From Solidesulfovibrio fructosivorans JJ] (GTDB taxonomy: Bacteria > Desulfobacterota > Desulfovibrionia > Desulfovibrionales > Desulfovibrionaceae): 64,000 nucleotides of DNA. The position numbers were made by a program, and so were the translations under genes. Below are positions 1-7,432 of this stretch, piece after piece; position 1 is the first letter of the stretch; each line of letters opens with the position of its first letter. Under the pieces are notes generated by a model. That model saw nothing but the letters and a program-made list of their open reading frames with translations. It made no database searches and was not told where the DNA came from. The stretch is from assembly GCF_000179555.1 (NCBI RefSeq), contig NZ_AECZ01000004.1, positions 62,001-126,000 on the forward strand, read 5' to 3'.

Positions 1-537
1 GTAACATCTTGGTATAATTTATAGATTAAAGGTGGACCGCCCTACCCGGTGGTTCACTGTTTTTAACTGGTGTGTGCGTGGTTGCCACCAGCGCCCGGGA
101 GCAGAGCCAGTGACGCTGCTGGCCTGTTGAGGCGGAAGCCATCACTTTGGGGATACGTCGGGAAGAACTCTGGCGCTGCCGTTTCTATAAAAATCAAATG
201 ATCACGGTGAGATAAAAAATGCAGGAAGCTGCACAGACCGGAAAAGTGCTTTTTACACGATTTTTCGGAGGTCAAAACTCACAGGGTCCTATGCTTTTCA
301 CGTCCATGTCAGCTATTTTGGAGCGAAATCATTGGGAATTTCATAGAAAAAGCGGATTTTCAGTCAATTTCACCAGTCCCGATGGCAGGAGTCTGCGATT
401 TTGACCACGGGGAAGGACCAAAAATGCTGTTTCCTTCGTTTTTGAGCAGCACAGCCCACGTCAATGGAGATAGAAAGACCATTTCTTAAAAAATGCATTC
501 TTTTCTTGCAGCTGTACATTATTTTTCGACCACATCG
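1..537. other. No supported gene
   Basis: Only short overlapping open frames on both strands (about 60-70 codons), without a convincing ribosome binding site or recognisable motif. The stretch lies downstream of the minus-strand membrane protein gene that ends at 538. I see no RNA gene in it. Confidence 0.4.
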
Positions 538-1191
538 TCAGTGTATAATGTAAAACCAATGGTCATTAAGTCTTGTTATCTTATATGACTTGAGAATAAG
601 AGGGTCATCAGGGTAGCTGCCATCAAATCGGTACAAAAGCGCTTCCCAATAGCTAAAAAACCCCCATTGTGTATAAAATAGGGCTTGAGGTCTCATTGTA
701 TCGCATTCAATCTCAACATGGTCACTCATGAGAGAAAGATATTTCCATTTTTCAGGCAATTGTACGCATCGGTCACACTCACCATGTGCGAGTGCCAGTT
801 TTCCGTCACAATAAGATGTCGCAATATATTCACGCTCTTTTCTAAATAAAGAGTAATATGACATAATATTAATATTACTTGGGCTCGTATGACTGATAAT
901 AAAATGTGAAATAACAATAATAGCCAATGGATATAGTGAGCGAATTTGTATCATTTTAAAATACCGTATGGGCAGATACAGAGCATACACTTCTGTAGCA
1001 ATGACAGCAATAAAAAAAAGCAGAGGTCCCCATTCGTAGAATATTGGCGGCAAGTGAGAATATATTATAAATTTATAATAGCGAAGTGGCCATGAGAGGC
1101 ACTCAATGCAAAGTGTCCAGACAAGTGCCTGCCTGCAACGCTTTAGTGCAACATCGCGCATGGAACGGGGAGTAAGATCGATCGCCTTCAT
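538..1191 (-). CDS. Hypothetical membrane protein
   Basis: A 217-residue protein of unknown function. Hydrophobic segments lie at about residues 22-42, 53-75 and 84-102, followed by a soluble C-terminal half that contains a CDRC pair of cysteines near residues 139-142. No family is recognised. It is transcribed divergently from the toxin-44-like gene at 1343, and base composition is AT-rich like the rest of this island. A membrane-anchored immunity role towards that neighbour is possible but is only inferred from adjacency. Confidence 0.6.
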   Translation of the reverse strand: MKAIDLTPRSMRDVALKRCRQALVWTLCIECLSWPLRYYKFIIYSHLPPIFYEWGPLLFFIAVIATEVYALYLPIRYFKMIQIRSLYPLAIIVISHFIISHTSPSNINIMSYYSLFRKEREYIATSYCDGKLALAHGECDRCVQLPEKWKYLSLMSDHVEIECDTMRPQALFYTQWGFFSYWEALLYRFDGSYPDDPLILKSYKITRLNDHWFYIIH

Positions 1192-1342
1192 TGACTACGG
1201 AGAGGGGGGTAATATTTTTCAAGAATTTCAAAAAGCTATACAGAATTTATAGATGCTTGATAAAATCGGTTGACACAACGAACAACTCATGTACTTATAA
1301 AAACAGGAAAACATTGTCAAACAATAAAAAAAGGAGACGGCC

Positions 1343-2038
1343 ATGCCAAGAGATAATTATGTAAGCACTGAAGACACCGAAACCCAAGAGATGGACTCCC
1401 TTTCAGAATCATTACTTGAGATAAGTACATTCTATGCCATTCAAAACAAAATAATGAAGATACGCTATGGCACTATTGGCAATAAGGACGAGAGAGATGG
1501 ATTTATCGATCCAAACCTTCCGCCACTTAAAATTCCTGCACATCCAGCAGACGCAAACATTGACGAGAATATAACTAAGGCGAGAGAGAGTTTCAACCCT
1601 TTTTGGTTTATAGATATGGTCAAACCGAAAGGAGCATGGGACTATAAGCGCAGAAGTCGCGAATATGAAGATTTTGGCAATTTTAACTTTGGCGCAACCG
1701 CAAAAGCTTTTGGCTTTCAAGAGAAGTGGGCACTTCAAGCAGCTGGCATTGTACAAATTTTTCAACACAAGGCCAGTGCCGATTTCTATGATGAAAAATA
1801 CTTGCAGGCATTAATTGATTTTAAAAAAGCATTTAATGGTCCTCCCTATGGAGATGAAAAAAGAGATCAGGAAATGATAAAACTAGGATTTCGTTATTAT
1901 GACGATATTTATTTAAACAAATATGGCTGGAAACTAACAACAAAAGAAGATGTCCTCATAGCAGCCCAACAAGCTAGAGAAGCTGCGTTCCCATTATCCT
2001 CATACATAGCGGATCAATTGCAAAAATTGCTTAACTGA
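1343..2038 (+). CDS. Polymorphic toxin type 44-like protein
   Basis: A 231-residue soluble protein without signal peptide. Residues about 85-190 carry the pattern I associate with the bacterial toxin 44 domain: a W-F-x-x-M-V-x-x-x-G-x-W-D-Y-K block (88-102), the FGNFNFGATA block (111-120) and a PYGDEKRDQEMIKLG block (168-182). Members of that family are C-terminal toxin modules of polymorphic toxins, predicted nucleases. Here there is no long secretion or repeat region, only about 80 N-terminal residues, so it may be an orphan toxin module. AAGGAGACGG precedes the ATG. A terminator hairpin follows. Family call is from remembered motifs, not from a search. Confidence 0.6.
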   Translation: MPRDNYVSTEDTETQEMDSLSESLLEISTFYAIQNKIMKIRYGTIGNKDERDGFIDPNLPPLKIPAHPADANIDENITKARESFNPFWFIDMVKPKGAWDYKRRSREYEDFGNFNFGATAKAFGFQEKWALQAAGIVQIFQHKASADFYDEKYLQALIDFKKAFNGPPYGDEKRDQEMIKLGFRYYDDIYLNKYGWKLTTKEDVLIAAQQAREAAFPLSSYIADQLQKLLN

Positions 2039-2063
2039 CATATTTGACTGCATATACCATTAA

Positions 2064-2101
2064 AAACGGGCCGCCTCATCATACGTGACGTCCCGTTTTT
2101 T
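2064..2101 (+). terminator. Intrinsic terminator after toxin-like gene
   Basis: AAACGGG and CCCGTTT pair to form a stem, with a second weaker pairing inside the loop, followed by a run of six T. It lies 26 bases after the stop codon of the toxin-44-like gene. Confidence 0.75.
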
Positions 2102-2182
2102 CATTCTAGGCTATCGCTGCCGTTGACAACCACCGCCACAGACGGACCACAGATGCGCCAACGAGATCGAGAACTGACCTAT

Positions 2183-2519
2183 AAAAAACAAAAAATCCCG
2201 TTGGCTACTCGCCAACGAGATCACTTTTTCACAGGGGCTTTTAGAAGGATTTTAGGGGGTTAAATCACGCTTCTACTGTGTCAAGCAAGCGATCTCCCTC
2301 TAAGCTACGGTCCTATAAACAGAATCAGGGAACAGGCTAAATGCCCCAAACTCGTCCCGAAGTCAACCCCAAATCTTTCGTTCCCAAGAAAAAGTTGGGG
2401 GCCAAAACCGTTGGCTTCGTTGGCGCGTCGTTGGCTCGGGGTAAGTACGGATTTGGTACGGGGAGGTCAAGGGGTTTTTACTCTGGGTAGAAGAAAATCG
2501 GACGTTGGGGAGGATAAGA
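2183..2519 (-). repeat. Repeat R1, copy A (inverted)
   Basis: First of three copies of a roughly 250-330 bp dispersed repeat; on the minus strand it is closely similar to 20717-21070 and, over its distal part, to 32488-32740. Read on the minus strand it starts with CCAACGTCC, passes a TTGACTTCGGGAC block, then a tRNA-Val-like segment (2267-2313), and ends in a GTTGGC/GCCAAC hairpin followed by a T-rich tract (2222-2183), which has the form of an intrinsic terminator. No protein gene is supported within it. The remaining bases to 2793 hold the leader of the CBASS operon. Confidence 0.75.
2267..2313 (-). other. tRNA-Val-like 5' segment in R1 copy A
   Basis: On the minus strand this reads like the D-arm and anticodon arm of a tRNA-Val(GAC): ACCGTAGC, a D-loop-like segment, then GCTTGCTTGACAC covering the anticodon loop. 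Similarity stops just after the anticodon loop, and no T-arm or acceptor 3' strand follows, so it is not a functional tRNA. Confidence 0.45.
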
Positions 2520-2793
2520 GAAAGTAAATAGTGTGTTATTTAAGTATGCTAAATTCAATCTTCAATGATTAGAGTATCATTCTTTCCTGAGTGCGGGGTA
2601 GCCTGTATGTCAGTGATGATACGATTTCCATAAACCAGCTAGCAAATCAACATGCTGATATGATTATATTATTTAATACAGCCCGTCCGCATCAATGAAA
2701 AACGACTAAAAGCGATCTTGCTTAAAAATCGACAAACTGTTACCGTTGATCTCATGATATACATTTTTGTATAAAATTTAATACAGAAAAAAT

Positions 2794-3342
2794 ATGAAAA
2801 AAGTTTATGTCTTGTTGAGCGGAGGAATCGATTCTTCAGCTTGTGCTCACTTTTATCAACAGGCAGACTTTCTAGTAGAAGCTATTTTCTTTAGTTACGG
2901 CCAAGCTGCTTCAGCTAAAGAAGAAATAGCTTCTAAAAATATTGCAGACCATCTTGGAATCCATCTGACTAAATACAACCTCGAGACTACCCAAACATTT
3001 TCTACGGGAGAATTGATCGGAAGGAATGCTTTTTTCATTTTTTCAGCAATCTTTTTTTCACGAATAACAAATGGATCAATCAGTCTTGGCATTCATGCTG
3101 GAACAACGTATTATGACTGTTCTGCTATTTTTTTTGACAGAATTAACAAACTAGTAAATGAATACACAAATGGATGCGTCAATATTCAGGCACCTTTTCT
3201 TAAATGGACAAAAAATGATATTTATCAATATTTTTTGTCAACAAAAATTCCCATAGAACTTACATATAGTTGCGAGTTAGGATCAGATTATCCGTGTGGA
3301 AGATGTGCATCGTGTAGAGACAGGAAGGCCTTGGGATGCTAG
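2794..3342 (+). CDS. cap9: QueC-like protein of type IV CBASS (Cap9)
   Basis: A 182-residue PP-loop ATPase of the 7-cyano-7-deazaguanine synthase (QueC) family. The ATP-binding SGGIDSS motif is at residues 9-15 and the zinc-binding cysteines are C160, C168, C171 and C174 (C-x7-CGRCASC), both as in QueC. It is shorter than housekeeping QueC (about 220 residues). It is the first gene of an operon with TGT-like, CD-NTase, membrane and OGG-like genes, which is the published signature of type IV CBASS, not of queuosine synthesis. As I recall, QueC-like enzymes of these systems attach a deazaguanine to the N-terminus of the partner CD-NTase. Its end overlaps the next gene by 7 bases. Confidence 0.85.
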   Translation: MKKVYVLLSGGIDSSACAHFYQQADFLVEAIFFSYGQAASAKEEIASKNIADHLGIHLTKYNLETTQTFSTGELIGRNAFFIFSAIFFSRITNGSISLGIHAGTTYYDCSAIFFDRINKLVNEYTNGCVNIQAPFLKWTKNDIYQYFLSTKIPIELTYSCELGSDYPCGRCASCRDRKALGC

Positions 3343-4307
3343 CTAAGCGGCGACATCTTTATTTAAATGATGGCAATATTGTTGATACTCCTCTTCTTAT
3401 TCCTTCTTTTTCAAGCAAAGGATTCCCCTATATATCTGGCATAATTGATACGACCAAAGAGGTTATATGTGACGAGATACTTGTAAGCGCCTACGATATT
3501 TACTATAAAATAATTACACCTCCATTTTCGTTTCCTTCTTTGATTTTTTTGGATAGTGGAGGATATGAGGTCTCTTCTGATTATGACTTATCGGACGAAA
3601 GTGATAAGGTTCATAAACCTAATGACTAGAAATTAGATTTTTACAACGAGGTTATCTCTTCTTGGAAAAGCTCGCCCCCTTCGGTGCTAATAAGTTATGA
3701 CCATCCTAAAGAGCGCATGCCTATAACAGACCAGATAGAAAGGGCAAAAACAAGTATTTTCAAATTTGACAATCATCTAAAAGAGTTATTAATTAAACCC
3801 GAAACACCAGACCAACAAACTTTAAAAATAAAATCAATAACTGACAACATATCTGATCTTTCTTCGTTCGATATAATAGGCGTTACAGAAAAAGAGATCG
3901 GGACATCAATCTTATCCAGAATGACAAATATTGCCAAAATAAGAACTTCTTTATCAGCAATTGGTAAAGAAACGCCTATTCATGTCTTTGGGAGTCTTGA
4001 CACGATTACGACCCCACTGTACTTCGTTTCTGGCGCTGATATTTTTGATGGTTTAACTTGGCTACGGTATGCATTTTGCGATGGATATACTATGTATAAA
4101 CACAACTACTCAGCTGTCAACATCGGTGTAAATGTCAAATCGCATAATATTGACGCCAATTGCTGGTACCATAACTATTATTATCTGTCAGACTTAAAAC
4201 TGCAAATGCGTAGGTACTTAAAAGATGGAGATTTTGGTCATTTCTCATATCATACAGATCTCATTCGGAATTCATATGCAAACGTCATTGAGGCGATAGG
4301 AGATTGA
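3336..4307 (+). pseudogene. cap10: TGT-like protein of type IV CBASS (Cap10), interrupted by amber codon
   Basis: A tRNA-guanine transglycosylase-fold protein of about 323 codons. The DSGGYE motif (residues 73-78) matches the DSGGFQ catalytic block of TGT, and the ADIFDGLTWLRYAF block later in the protein matches the nucleophile region around GVDxFDC of TGT. One in-frame TAG at 3627-3629 (codon 98) splits the reading frame; translation continues in the same frame without any other stop (KLDFYNEVISSWKSS...), so this is a point change and not a frameshift. A downstream GTG at 3684 opens the second part. It starts inside the end of cap9 and is followed after one base by the CD-NTase. Either inactivated, read through, or a base-call error. 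Confidence 0.75.
3627..3629 (+). other. In-frame TAG codon in cap10
   Basis: Reading frame from 3336 meets TAG here and stays open in the same frame to 4307. A single substitution from TAC, TAT, TGG or CAG would restore a 323-residue protein. Confidence 0.9.
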
Positions 4308-4308
4308 T

Positions 4309-5246
4309 ATGGGTGGCGGCGGAGCATATACCCCATTTAGCCCTCGTAGAACACCTGAGCAAATAAGTCAACGTATCCGCGAAGAAGAAGCAAAAGCTGC
4401 TGCGGCTTCATTTAACTCAGAGCTAGGGCAGTTTATCAATAACCAACTAGCAAAATTCAACTCACGAGATATTGAGCTCGTTTCGGAACGTTTAGAGTCT
4501 CTACTTGACACCATTAAGGATAGACTCGATATATCTGTCAACACTTTATTTGGAGGTTCTGTTGCCAAACACACTTACGTTGACGGATTGAGCGATATCG
4601 ACTCAATGCTTGTCATTAACGACTCGGCATTAACTGAAAAAACTCCATCAGCCATTTTAGACTTGTTAACACGCACATTAAAAAGCACTTATACTCAAGC
4701 CGCAAAAATAGACCACGGAAAGCTGGCAATCACTGTAGATTTTTTTGACGGCATGTCTATCCAACTTCTTCCGACAATTAAGTCAGAGCATGGATTAAGA
4801 ATATCTTCAGAAGATGGCAACAAATGGTCATCAATTAACCCTTCAAAATTTCAAGAACTTTTAACCAAAAGAAATTACGAGTGTGCGTCTAAGCTTATTC
4901 CAACCATAAAAATAGTCAAATCAATCATTGGAACACTACCTGAAGCGAGACAGCTTTCTGGATACCACATTGAAAGTCTTTCTATCAACATTTTTAAAAA
5001 CTATAATGGTGCAAAAACTTGCCAAGAAATGGTAAATATTTTTTTGAAAAGGCGCGAGACGCTATTTTAAAACCAATTCGCGACAAAACAGGTCAATCCA
5101 TTCATGTTGATGACTATCTTGGACAAGAAAATAGCTCTGCCCGAATTGAAGCGAGCCATTTACTTGGAAGACTACACAAGAGAATTCTTAACGCAAACGC
5201 AGCTGCTTCAATTAATATGTGGGAAGTAATTTTGGGGATTGACTAA
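4309..5246 (+). pseudogene. cdn: CBASS CD-NTase (cyclic oligonucleotide synthase), frameshifted as sequenced
   Basis: Nucleotidyltransferase that makes the cyclic nucleotide signal of CBASS. GGS at residues 82-84 with DID at 96-98 forms the GS-x(n)-DxD catalytic motif; the third acidic position is probably D144 or D147, because the usual IDxxP block reads IQLLP. A C-terminal TGQSIHVDDYLG block typical of this CD-NTase group follows. The protein begins MGGGGAYTPF: four glycines at the mature N-terminus, the likely site of modification by the QueC-like partner. The frame starting at 4309 runs out at 5070; the rest is in the -1 frame to 5246. Adding one T to the T7 run near 5039 restores a 312-residue protein. 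One base separates it from cap10. Confidence 0.8.
5039..5046 (+). other. Frameshift point / possible -1 slippery site in CD-NTase
   Basis: In the frame of the CD-NTase the codons read ATT TTT TTG, that is T TTT TTG, which fits the X XXY YYZ form of a -1 slippery heptamer. The same position would also be repaired by one extra T in the homopolymer. The sequence alone cannot choose between programmed slippage, mutation and sequencing error. Confidence 0.5.
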
Positions 5247-5247
5247 T

Positions 5248-5832
5248 ATGTCCTACCGAAAGGATGAAATAGAAAGAGTCAAACGAGTCGCGGACATGAC
5301 TTGTTCAGCCCATGCTTTTTTGCGGGATAAATATTATTTTAAAAGTACTCTCCTTGACCTAGTGGTCGTCTCAATATCCACTTGGATTATTGCATTGGTT
5401 TTCGTTGAGCCAAAAATAAATATTATATTAACACCGTGGCATATTGAACCTATTATTTGGGTTGGTCTATTATCTATTTTAAGTTTTTTCTTTTCATTGC
5501 TTCAGTTTATCATCAACTGGAAAGAAAAATATAACTTACACAAAGCGGCCGTTGATATTTTCGCAGAATTAAAGAATGACGCACGAACATTACTTTTAAC
5601 CGTACCAAGCGAAATAGATGAAGAAAAATTTAACTACTTTTGCCAAAAAGCAGTGGATGCTTCCAAAAAATCACCGCCAATACCTGAACGCATTTTTTTG
5701 AAAATGAAAAAACGGCACCTAATAAAAATCGCTATAAGCAAGCACCTTGATATGCACCCGAACTCGAGCATTGCAATTTTTAAGTTTAAGATGTTCATCG
5801 AAGACAATTTTCGCGTGGATCCTGGACAGTAG
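5248..5832 (+). CDS. SLATT-type two-TM membrane effector of CBASS
   Basis: A 194-residue protein with two closely spaced transmembrane helices (about residues 33-53 and 68-90), preceded by an amphipathic RKDEIERVKRVADM start and followed by a cytosolic helical region with INWKEKYNLHKAAVD. This layout is that of SLATT-domain proteins, which are predicted pore-forming effectors in nucleotide-signal defence systems. The ATG at 5248 lies one base after the CD-NTase stop; an upstream TTG in frame at 5239 is less likely. The position inside the operon suggests it is the killing effector gated by the CD-NTase product. The exact family was judged by eye. Confidence 0.7.
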   Translation: MSYRKDEIERVKRVADMTCSAHAFLRDKYYFKSTLLDLVVVSISTWIIALVFVEPKINIILTPWHIEPIIWVGLLSILSFFFSLLQFIINWKEKYNLHKAAVDIFAELKNDARTLLLTVPSEIDEEKFNYFCQKAVDASKKSPPIPERIFLKMKKRHLIKIAISKHLDMHPNSSIAIFKFKMFIEDNFRVDPGQ

Positions 5833-5833
5833 C

Positions 5834-6376
5834 ATGAACAAAGCTTTATTAAATTTCTACGAAAATGCATATTCTTATTGTATCGAGAATAACTACCTCA
5901 ATGAGATAGAATGGCAATCGTCACTTGACTTTTCCACCTTCACTGAAGTCGACCTACTTCGGGAGTCTTCCTGGGTAATTCTATGCAGCGGCTTCCGCGA
6001 GAGATGCGTAAAGAAAATTTTTAATTATATATCATTATGTTTTTTTGACTGGGAATCATCAGAATCCATAGTTGAACAATCTGATTTATGTATTAATACA
6101 GCCCTGTCAATCTTTAATCACTCCAAAAAAATTGTGGCTATTACTGATGTTGCAAAATTTATATTACACACTGGATTCTCTAATTATAAATCTCAAATTA
6201 CCCGCAACCCAATTAACACACTGCAAAAACTTCCTTATATTGGCCCAATAACAGCGTTACATCTGGCCAAAAATATCGGTTTTAATACATCAAAACCAGA
6301 CCGTCATTTAGAACGGCTAAGAAAATATTTCAGCTTTAAAGATACAAATTCACTCTGCAAATTACTTTCAAAATAA
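5834..6376 (+). CDS. cap11: OGG-like HhH glycosylase of type IV CBASS (Cap11)
   Basis: A 180-residue helix-hairpin-helix DNA-glycosylase-fold protein. Its hairpin reads LPYIGPITALHLAKNIG and is followed by SKPDRHLERL, whose Asp matches the catalytic Asp of the HhH-GPD family (VDVH in OGG1). The Schiff-base Lys of OGG1 (LPGVGTK) is replaced by Ile, so bifunctional lyase activity is unlikely; it could act as a monofunctional glycosylase or use another base substrate. The ATG at 5834 is one base after the SLATT stop. OGG-like genes are the third ancillary gene that defines type IV CBASS. The role in the immune reaction is not known to me. Confidence 0.75.
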   Translation: MNKALLNFYENAYSYCIENNYLNEIEWQSSLDFSTFTEVDLLRESSWVILCSGFRERCVKKIFNYISLCFFDWESSESIVEQSDLCINTALSIFNHSKKIVAITDVAKFILHTGFSNYKSQITRNPINTLQKLPYIGPITALHLAKNIGFNTSKPDRHLERLRKYFSFKDTNSLCKLLSK

Positions 6377-6538
6377 ACGGGGCATGACATCAATTTGGTT
6401 GATCTGATTTTATGGCGCTACCTAGCGGATAATAGCAATACAGATTGCAATGATTTATTCTTTCACTAAAAATATAAGCTACGTTTTTATAAAGCTAGCT
6501 ACACATACTTCACTTAATAATTCACATACCAAATAAAG

Positions 6539-6576
6539 ACCCACGTCACCCTCTTCTCACAGGACGACGTGGGCCA
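6539..6576. terminator. Terminator-like hairpin (R3 copy 1)
   Basis: CCCACGTC and GACGTGGG form a perfect 8-bp stem downstream of the CBASS operon. On the minus strand it is followed by a T-rich tract. The same hairpin recurs at 7370 and 32262. Confidence 0.6.
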
Positions 6577-6712
6577 TAATGCGCAACTATTCCCCAACAA
6601 TCCAGCTAGCTACTTCTTTTCCAAGACAATCTTCCCCTCTTCCAGGCACGATACCTTGAACTCATCGCCCTGCTTGAAGCCGTAGTTGGCCAGGAATGCA
6701 CGGCAATAAATA
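6539..6712 (-). pseudogene. 3' end fragment of AbrB-like regulator gene (R3 copy 1)
   Basis: On the minus strand the last 27 codons encode LANYGFKQGDEFKVSCLE plus EGKIVLEKK and a stop, nearly identical to the C-terminus of the intact regulator at 7433-7750. The gene is cut off upstream at about 6712, 20 bases before the next gene. Together with the hairpin it forms repeat R3. Confidence 0.75.
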
Positions 6713-6731
6713 ACTACGAATTATTCCTAGA

Positions 6732-7349
6732 ATGGCTCTTAACTCCTCAGGATATATGCTAAAATCTAGCAAGACCCTTTTGCGTTGTTTTACAGGTAAC
6801 CTTATTAATGCGTTAATAAAAGCGCTGCCATTTTATTTAGTTTATCAAAATAATTATATTGATTTTGTTATTGAAAGGATATTCAGATGGAACAATGAGA
6901 CACTTCTTGCACTGATCTTATTTTTGTTTTTTGCATTACCACTACTCATATCACTAATTGTTCGCAAGCATTTAAATGAATTTACTCGAGAGCTTCTTTC
7001 AACTTCTTCCGAACTCCTTATATCAGCAAATCAAATAATTTTAGGCCTTCTCATTTACTCAGGCATCGTAATAATTAAGACTTGGCCCCAAACAATCACA
7101 GATTACTTAGCAACAATTTTTCATTCAATATCATTTATCGCGTTTACAGCACTTTTAACAATTGCTACAACTTTTTTGGTGTGGTTAAAAAACAATATAA
7201 TTGCCATACAAGCATCCGAAGAACACATCCAAAGACTAAAATTTTTCATGGGAAAAATGTCGTCTAGCCTACTCAAAATAGCACTAAATACAGCCTCAAA
7301 AGTAAAAAAATACTCTTTAGCTTTTTACAATAGATTAAATCGTCGCTAG
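6732..7349 (+). CDS. Hypothetical membrane protein
   Basis: A 205-residue protein with about four hydrophobic segments (residues about 23-40, 55-77, 98-118 and 130-155) and a basic C-terminal tail. No family recognised. It sits alone between two copies of R3, and its base composition is as AT-rich as the CBASS operon. A role as an accessory or separate defence gene is possible but there is no sequence evidence for it. Confidence 0.55.
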   Translation: MALNSSGYMLKSSKTLLRCFTGNLINALIKALPFYLVYQNNYIDFVIERIFRWNNETLLALILFLFFALPLLISLIVRKHLNEFTRELLSTSSELLISANQIILGLLIYSGIVIIKTWPQTITDYLATIFHSISFIAFTALLTIATTFLVWLKNNIIAIQASEEHIQRLKFFMGKMSSSLLKIALNTASKVKKYSLAFYNRLNRR

Positions 7350-7369
7350 ATACATGCAGAATAACTAAA

Positions 7370-7410
7370 GACCCACGCCAACCAATTTTTCAGCTCGACG
7401 TGGGCCTTTT
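7370..7410. terminator. Bidirectional terminator (R3 copy 2)
   Basis: Stem CCCACG/CGTGGG between two convergent genes, with CCTTTT on the plus side. It serves the membrane protein gene from the left and the AbrB-like gene from the right. Confidence 0.65.
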
Positions 7411-7432
7411 CACAGAACTATCCGAAATTCTG

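Noticed and set aside
2794-4307. Housekeeping queuosine biosynthesis genes (queC, tgt)
   Set aside because: Protein lengths are short, sequences divergent, and the genes are fused into an operon with a CD-NTase and effector.
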